From the NCBI GenBank assembly GCA_014729055.1, contig WJKO01000386.1, positions 1 through 10,807 of the forward strand: a stretch of DNA of 10,807 nt, in the 5' to 3' direction. A program made the translations under genes and the position numbers. Every line of letters starts with the position of its first letter. Position 1 is the first letter of the stretch. Of the stretch, positions 7,323 through 10,807 are shown piece by piece. Source of the DNA: Promethearchaeota archaeon. Lineage in GTDB: Archaea > Asgardarchaeota > Lokiarchaeia > Sigyniarchaeales > Promethearchaeaceae. Below the pieces are notes generated by a model, which was not told where the DNA came from, ran no database searches, and saw only the letters and a program-made list of their open reading frames with translations.

Positions 7323-8297
7323 TTACTTTAATAACTGAAAAATATCCTTCAGTCTGGTGTTCTTTCTATCTTTCAAATGTTTCTTGTAAGATTTCAAGAC
7401 CCAATAACAACCAGGACAATAGGTCGTGTAAAAATCACCTTTAAAATCCTTCATTCTTTGTTCCGCAATCAGATCAATAACATCTGTTCTCCCAAAGTAC
7501 CCAATCCCTCCACCACAACACCAATGTGGGACATCTAACACATTATAACCGCTTTTTTCCAAAATGTCGTCAACTTCTATTTCCTTACCCGCATAGCCTC
7601 GATTCATTAGTTGACATAAGTGTTGTACACTGACATCCCCTGATTTTTCAGTAGTGCTTGGTTCGAGATAATCTGCAACAAATAAAAACTGTATATCGGT
7701 TTTAGGATAATCTTTGGTAAACACATAATAGCATGCAGGACAGAGACAAATCACTTTTTTAAATCCTTTATCTCGCCACAATTGAATATTCTGCTCTTGA
7801 ATTGATTTATACTGTTCCAATAACCCCGCAGCAAAAGCCGGATAACCACAACAAACTTCTTTATCCAAAACGGTGAAATCTACTTCTTTGGATAATAAAT
7901 ATTTTAACGCGTGTTCTGTATATCTCGGGAGTCTAATCGTGCAGAGACACCCCATGAAGAATAACGTATCACTTTCTTGGGGTATTCCCTCAGGAAATCT
8001 GACTCTCATCTCATTTGTTGGATAAGGAGTACCATATTCTTCAAAACAATTTTTTATATCCTCGAGACCAGGATAAGTAAGTCCTTGATTTATAAATTCA
8101 TTTAAAAGAGTAGATCGCTCTTCAGATGTTCCACATTCATTACAATGAACACAATTAAAAAGCTTTTTCCAATCAGATTTTTTAAATTGTAGTTTATCCT
8201 TGTTTTTAATCATTTCTTCAATTTGATCATTTGTTAAGAAATCCTCGGGACATACTTCTTCACAAGGGTACTTTTTTCTGCCTTCTGGATACTTCAT
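7323..8297 (-). CDS. Two-CCG-domain iron-sulfur protein, heterodisulfide reductase B/D-like
   Basis: A soluble 324-residue redox protein. Both CCG motifs are complete: Cys117-x31-Cys149-Cys150-x35-Cys186-xx-Cys189, and Cys228-x31-Cys260-Cys261-x32-Cys294-xx-Cys297. In HdrB/HdrD such motifs bind a non-cubane [4Fe-4S] cluster that reduces disulfides; related domains occur in GlpC, LutA/LldE and SdhE. The N terminus has a single reduced ferredoxin-like site, C49-xx-C52-xx-C55, with C12 and C16-Pro as possible fourth ligands, rather than the two [4Fe-4S] motifs of HdrD or GlpC. No FAD, HdrA, HdrC or dehydrogenase partner is encoded in the window, so substrate and partner are unknown. A GAGAGG ribosome site lies about 12 bases before the ATG. 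It appears to be transcribed alone, between a T-run terminator upstream and the ilv promoter downstream. The family is certain; the precise role is not. Confidence 0.88.
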   Translation of the reverse strand: MKYPEGRKKYPCEEVCPEDFLTNDQIEEMIKNKDKLQFKKSDWKKLFNCVHCNECGTSEERSTLLNEFINQGLTYPGLEDIKNCFEEYGTPYPTNEMRVRFPEGIPQESDTLFFMGCLCTIRLPRYTEHALKYLLSKEVDFTVLDKEVCCGYPAFAAGLLEQYKSIQEQNIQLWRDKGFKKVICLCPACYYVFTKDYPKTDIQFLFVADYLEPSTTEKSGDVSVQHLCQLMNRGYAGKEIEVDDILEKSGYNVLDVPHWCCGGGIGYFGRTDVIDLIAEQRMKDFKGDFYTTYCPGCYWVLKSYKKHLKDRKNTRLKDIFQLLK

Positions 8298-8368
8298 TTA
8301 GTAATTTATCCTCTCCAAAGCTTAATTATATTTTTGGTTATATTCTATAGAGAATTTTATTTTAAATT

Positions 8369-8428
8369 CGCTTTAATGTTGGAAAAAAATAAGAATAAAA
8401 AAAGTTGTGGTAATTTCACATTAAAGCG
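8369..8428 (-). terminator. Inverted repeat with two T7 runs, likely terminator
   Basis: A perfect 11-bp inverted repeat (CGCTTTAATGT at 8369-8379, ACATTAAAGCG at 8418-8428) encloses about 38 bases. On the minus strand the enclosed stretch holds two runs of seven T (8397-8403 and 8383-8389). The upstream gene stops at 8453, so this is well placed to end the deoC transcript. The T-runs are good archaeal terminators by themselves. The repeat may instead be a regulator site, because its right arm is also part of a direct-repeat array. Confidence 0.5.
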
Positions 8429-8450
8429 TACATTAAATTCACATTAAAGC
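8415..8450. repeat. Three ACATTAAA direct repeats at helical-turn spacing
   Basis: ACATTAAA occurs at 8418-8425, 8430-8437 and 8441-8448, with starts 12 and 11 bases apart, about one DNA turn. The outer two copies extend to the identical 13-mer TTCACATTAAAGC (8415-8427 and 8438-8450). A fourth copy is inverted at 8372-8379. The array starts two bases past the stop of the upstream gene and ends about 120 bases before the start of the CCG-protein gene. Tandem copies on one face of the helix suggest an operator for the CCG gene. The region is AT-rich, but exact 13-mer identity is unlikely by chance. Confidence 0.6.
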
Positions 8451-8452
8451 AA

Positions 8453-9469
8453 TTATTCGTCGTCATCATGGGAAATCAGAAGCCAGCTGTCATCAATTGA
8501 TTCATAACTCTCATACGTGACGTTTCCATTCTTATCTTGCTTTGTAATTATCTGCAATCTGGGCGGAATATATCCACTTGCTATACTAAATATTTGATAG
8601 AGAAGCGATCTTTTAGGTTTATAGGGTGTGTTATACCAGAAGTATTTTCGGCTATTTTCGTTAGTTCGTTCCATCTCCTGCTTCAATAAAGCTTGTTCAC
8701 CAGTTTCATATTTAATATGATCGAGAATGCCGCCAGTAAGGTTATTTAGACCATCGTTCTTTTCAACCCATTCACTCACGCGATTCCAAACTTCCATTTC
8801 ATCATCGTTTGAAGCCTCTGGTTTAGCATTATTAACAACTTCTACTATTAATTTCCGATAAAAATCATCGGTTTTGAATTCTAAACCTTCCCAACCGAAT
8901 CCATCAAAAAAGTAGTTTCCACCAACTATATTACCATACCATTGGCTTGGGATGCCTTTCGGGTTTTCTTTAAGACCATAATACTTTAAAACCTTTTTCG
9001 TTTCCTCTGGTAGACATGCAATCTCTGGAAAAAAGTCATACTTAATAGGAGGACTAATCACCAAGGTAGGTTTCCATTGGTTTCTACCCATAACAATCTC
9101 ATGGACTGTTCCAACGCTATATATGTTAGTTGGAACAAATGCAATTAAAAAATCCGCAATATCAGTCATTCGCAAGTCAATATGCACAGTCTCCCAGAAG
9201 TCAGTCTCGAATCTAGCCCTGGTTTCAGGATTGGTCCAAAAATCTTTCTCATATTCAGATTTTGAGTGGATTACCCCTTCTTTTCCGTAATTTTCATGAC
9301 CTTTAATAGAGGGTTTATTCCAAGGATCCAATACCGTAATATCTAATGCCTTCAATATTGGCGTCAAAATAGCGCGCCAACCTAAAAACTTCTCTATGAC
9401 TCTAGAACCTACGAAATCCATAGGTCCGCTTAAATATACTCGGGTTCCTTCTAAAATATTTTTTATCAT
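8453..9469 (-). CDS. Nucleoside 2-deoxyribosyltransferase / deoxynucleotide hydrolase-like protein
   Basis: A 338-residue soluble protein. The first 200 or so residues fit the nucleoside deoxyribosyltransferase superfamily: a first strand with YLSGPM (12-17), LDPW (47-50), IDLRMTDIADFLIAF (97-111, with Asp98, Asp103 and Asp106), and GTVHEIVMG (120-128), where Glu124 is the probable nucleophile, followed by KPTLVIS. Members swap bases between deoxynucleosides or hydrolyse the N-glycosidic bond of dNMPs (Rcl/DNPH1 type). The sequence resembles the longer phage-type and archaeal branch more than the bacterial enzymes of about 150 residues. Residues from about 205 to the end have no domain I recognise and finish in an acidic DDDE. 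The ATG overlaps the deoC stop by four bases (ATGA), with a GGAG ribosome site inside deoC. This tight coupling suggests release of deoxyribose 5-phosphate for DeoC. Which reaction it catalyses cannot be decided from sequence. Confidence 0.8.
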   Translation of the reverse strand: MIKNILEGTRVYLSGPMDFVGSRVIEKFLGWRAILTPILKALDITVLDPWNKPSIKGHENYGKEGVIHSKSEYEKDFWTNPETRARFETDFWETVHIDLRMTDIADFLIAFVPTNIYSVGTVHEIVMGRNQWKPTLVISPPIKYDFFPEIACLPEETKKVLKYYGLKENPKGIPSQWYGNIVGGNYFFDGFGWEGLEFKTDDFYRKLIVEVVNNAKPEASNDDEMEVWNRVSEWVEKNDGLNNLTGGILDHIKYETGEQALLKQEMERTNENSRKYFWYNTPYKPKRSLLYQIFSIASGYIPPRLQIITKQDKNGNVTYESYESIDDSWLLISHDDDE

Positions 9470-10149
9470 GGTCTACTTTCTCCTTTCATCTGTTTTATAA
9501 TATTAACACCTGAACTGGCGCCGATTCTATTTGCGCCAGCCTTTATTATTTCTTTAGCATCTTTATAAGATCTAATACCGCCCGATGCTTTTACACCCAA
9601 TTGCTGCCCAACCGTCTTTCTCATTAAGGTTACATGATCTACAGTAGCACCCGCTGTGCCAAAACCAGTACTTGTTTTAACAAAATCTGCCGATGCAGCC
9701 TTTGCAATTTCACATGCCTTCACGATTTCTTCATCTGTTAAGAAACATGTTTCTAAAATAACTTTTACGATTTTTGGATGTGACGCATCTATAACCGCTT
9801 CAATATCCTTTCTAACTTTCTCGAGATCGCCACTTTTCAAAGCACCTATGTTAATAACCATATCAATTTCGGTTGCACCCAATTCAATTGCTTTTTTTGC
9901 TTCTAAAGATTTTACTTCAGAAAGGGTTGCACCTAAAGGAAATCCAATTACCGTACAGATATGAACGTCATGAGTTCCTAAATATTCTTTCGCCGATTCT
10001 ACGTAAGAAGGATTGATACACACAGCCCCAAATCCGTATTCTATGGCTTCATCGCATAATAATTTAATAGATTCTTCCGTTGCATCGGGTTTTAAATTAG
10101 TATGATCTATTATTTTTGCTAAATCTTGTGGATTGTTAATTTCCATCAT
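9466..10149 (-). CDS. deoC: Deoxyribose-phosphate aldolase (EC 4.1.2.4)
   Basis: Class I aldolase that cleaves 2-deoxy-D-ribose 5-phosphate to glyceraldehyde 3-phosphate and acetaldehyde, in the cytoplasm. The 227 residues match the short bacterial/archaeal form (about 215-260). The TIM barrel shows IDHTNLKP (14-21), VCINPSYV (43-50), VIGFPLG (67-73), Asp96 in EIDMVINIG, the Schiff-base Lys158 in FVKTSTGF, and Lys187 in VKASGGIRS, plus the phosphate-binding RIGASSG near the C terminus. All catalytic residues are present. Two ATGs occur in a row; GTGATG just upstream resembles the 16S complement and is better spaced for the second, so the protein may begin one residue later. The downstream gene overlaps by four bases and probably supplies its substrate. 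The promoter should lie in the 102-base divergent spacer. Confidence 0.96.
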   Translation of the reverse strand: MMEINNPQDLAKIIDHTNLKPDATEESIKLLCDEAIEYGFGAVCINPSYVESAKEYLGTHDVHICTVIGFPLGATLSEVKSLEAKKAIELGATEIDMVINIGALKSGDLEKVRKDIEAVIDASHPKIVKVILETCFLTDEEIVKACEIAKAASADFVKTSTGFGTAGATVDHVTLMRKTVGQQLGVKASGGIRSYKDAKEIIKAGANRIGASSGVNIIKQMKGESRP

Positions 10150-10251
10150 ACATCACTAGAATATATTTATTCAATCTAATAGATAAATTATAGATATAAA
10201 CTATAGATAAATTATAGAAAAAATTATAGATAAATTTTTGAGGAAAATATA
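10150..10251. promoter_or_regulatory. Divergent promoter region between deoC and a small membrane protein
   Basis: A very AT-rich 102-base spacer separates two diverging genes. TATA-like stretches occur for both directions, for example GATATAAAC at 10193-10201, usable on either strand and leaving leaders of roughly 25-30 bases. Three TAGATAAATT copies lie here (annotated separately). GAGGA at 10240-10244 is the ribosome site for the plus-strand gene. Exact promoter positions cannot be fixed by eye. Confidence 0.4.
10180..10236. repeat. Three TAGATAAATT repeats with 23-24 base period
   Basis: TAGATAAATT begins at 10180, 10204 and 10227. The first two copies extend to the identical 15-mer TAGATAAATTATAGA (10180-10194, 10204-10218). 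The period is slightly over two helical turns. The copies lie between two divergent starts, where a regulator array would be expected, but low sequence complexity makes an origin by slippage possible. Confidence 0.5.
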
Positions 10252-10530
10252 ATGCTTGACATAATAGAAGCCATTTTTGGAGTTACGGGAATGTTTATTC
10301 TGAGTCGAAAGAAAGCAAATGTGTTCTGGGCGCAAACTGCGTTTACAATAGCTAATATCAGCGGGGTAATTTATTTTGGTTTTATAGACTTTAATCCATG
10401 GCTTCTTCTACAATTTAGTATCTATTTAGTTCTATCATCATTAGGCGTATATAATAATAGAAGCGATTTTAAGTCAAAAACATCTGTTACAGAAAACGAG
10501 CAATCTCGTGAAGAAAAAAAGGATTATTGA
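10252..10530 (+). CDS. Small three-helix membrane protein, half-transporter-like
   Basis: A 92-residue protein with three predicted membrane segments, about residues 2-18, 24-45 and 48-67, then a charged cytoplasmic-like tail rich in Lys, Glu and Ser. There are few charges in the helices; a basic SRKK turn follows helix 1 and FNPW opens helix 3. The pattern (helix 1, basic turn, a W- and N-containing helix 2, short turn, helix 3 ending in SSLGVYNN) resembles the three-helix units of PnuC/SemiSWEET-type small-solute carriers, which would have to dimerise. This is a weak similarity judged by eye. The GAGGA ribosome site is seven bases before the ATG, which supports a real gene. It diverges from deoC, so a link to nucleoside uptake is tempting but unproven. 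Its 3' end overlaps the next gene by seven bases. Confidence 0.65.
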   Translation: MLDIIEAIFGVTGMFILSRKKANVFWAQTAFTIANISGVIYFGFIDFNPWLLLQFSIYLVLSSLGVYNNRSDFKSKTSVTENEQSREEKKDY

Positions 10531-10807
10531 AAAGGCGAAAAGTTAGATACATATATAGGGTTTGTTGCTTTAAACTCAGCTTTTTTCGGTAATTCACATT
10601 TATTTAAAAAATCTATAACCAACGAATGTGCGTTTTTTAGGGCATTTTTAGTAATTCCGTCAACACCAAGGCAAGTAATAAACACATTTTTTGTTTTTCG
10701 GGTTACTTTAGTCTTTTTGGCATCTCGATAGGGAAATTGAGACAAGATCGTTCCATCTTCCGCAATAGTAATCACTTCATTACCTTTCATCTCCCGCTTC
10801 TTACCAC
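10524..10807 (-). CDS. Hypothetical protein, 3' part, open at window edge
   Basis: I do not recognise this protein. From an ATG at 10790 it has 88 residues, but the frame continues without a stop to the window end (Gly-Lys-Lys-Arg-Glu before that Met). The only Shine-Dalgarno-like GGGAG touches the ATG with no spacing, so the true start is probably outside. The visible part is basic, with a strand-like EVITIAEDGTILSQFPYRD, then VTRKTKNVFITCLGVDG and a helix (KNALKNAHSLVIDFLNKC). No signal peptide or membrane segment is seen. Tail-to-tail overlap of seven bases with the small membrane protein gene suggests separate transcripts. The gene is probably real, but this could be the C-terminal domain of a longer protein. 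Confidence 0.55.
   Translation of the reverse strand, partial: GKKREMKGNEVITIAEDGTILSQFPYRDAKKTKVTRKTKNVFITCLGVDGITKNALKNAHSLVIDFLNKCELPKKAEFKATNPIYVSNFSPFQ

Noticed and set aside
8369..8450. Short repeats as a CRISPR array
   Set aside because: Units are 8-13 bases and only 11-12 bases apart, far too short for CRISPR repeats and spacers, and no cas gene is near.
9656..9964. 102-codon plus-strand frame
   Set aside because: Antisense to the catalytic core of deoC, with no independent evidence.

Overview
The window looks like a piece of an AT-rich archaeal chromosome, most likely from an Asgard archaeon of the Lokiarchaeota type. The best clue is the first gene, where a long TPR solenoid ends in a longin-like alpha/beta domain, a combination Asgard lineages carry in many copies. 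A heterodisulfide-reductase-type CCG iron-sulfur protein, T-run terminators and clear GGAG-type ribosome binding sites also fit an anaerobic archaeon. This placement is inference; no rRNA or other phylogenetic marker is present.

Layout. (1) 30-1871, plus strand: TPR/longin protein, possibly open at its 5' end. (2) 1887-7095, minus strand: a branched-chain amino acid operon in the order ilvB, ilvN, ilvC, ilvD. It encodes acetolactate synthase large and small subunits, ketol-acid reductoisomerase and dihydroxyacid dehydratase. It faces gene 1 across a 15-base gap. ilvB appears to begin at an ATT codon behind a strong Shine-Dalgarno. (3) 7096-7322: a 227-base non-coding stretch with a TATA-like box and dyads, probably the ilv promoter. 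(4) 7323-8297, minus: a protein with two CCG domains and one N-terminal Fe-S cluster motif. (5) 8298-8452: a spacer with ACATTAAA repeats, an 11-bp inverted repeat and two T7 runs. (6) 8453-10149, minus: deoC followed by a nucleoside deoxyribosyltransferase-like gene, overlapping by 4 bases. (7) 10150-10251: a divergent promoter region with three TAGATAAATT repeats. (8) 10252-10530, plus: a small protein with three predicted membrane segments. (9) 10524-10807, minus: the 3' part of an unrecognised gene, overlapping gene 8 tail to tail by 7 bases.

How the genes fit together. The four ilv products cover the shared valine/isoleucine route from pyruvate (or pyruvate plus 2-oxobutanoate) to the branched 2-oxoacids. 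The final transaminase and the leucine branch are not here. The deoC pair suggests deoxynucleotide salvage or breakdown: the transferase/hydrolase-like enzyme would release deoxyribose 5-phosphate from a deoxynucleotide, and DeoC would split it to glyceraldehyde 3-phosphate and acetaldehyde. The CCG protein is an electron-transfer or thiol-redox module with no visible partner. I found no CRISPR array, transposon, tRNA or rRNA. The points most worth checking are the ATT start, the deoC/transferase coupling, the TPR-longin fusion, the repeat spacer at 8369-8450 and unusual insertions in the acetolactate synthase and reductoisomerase.
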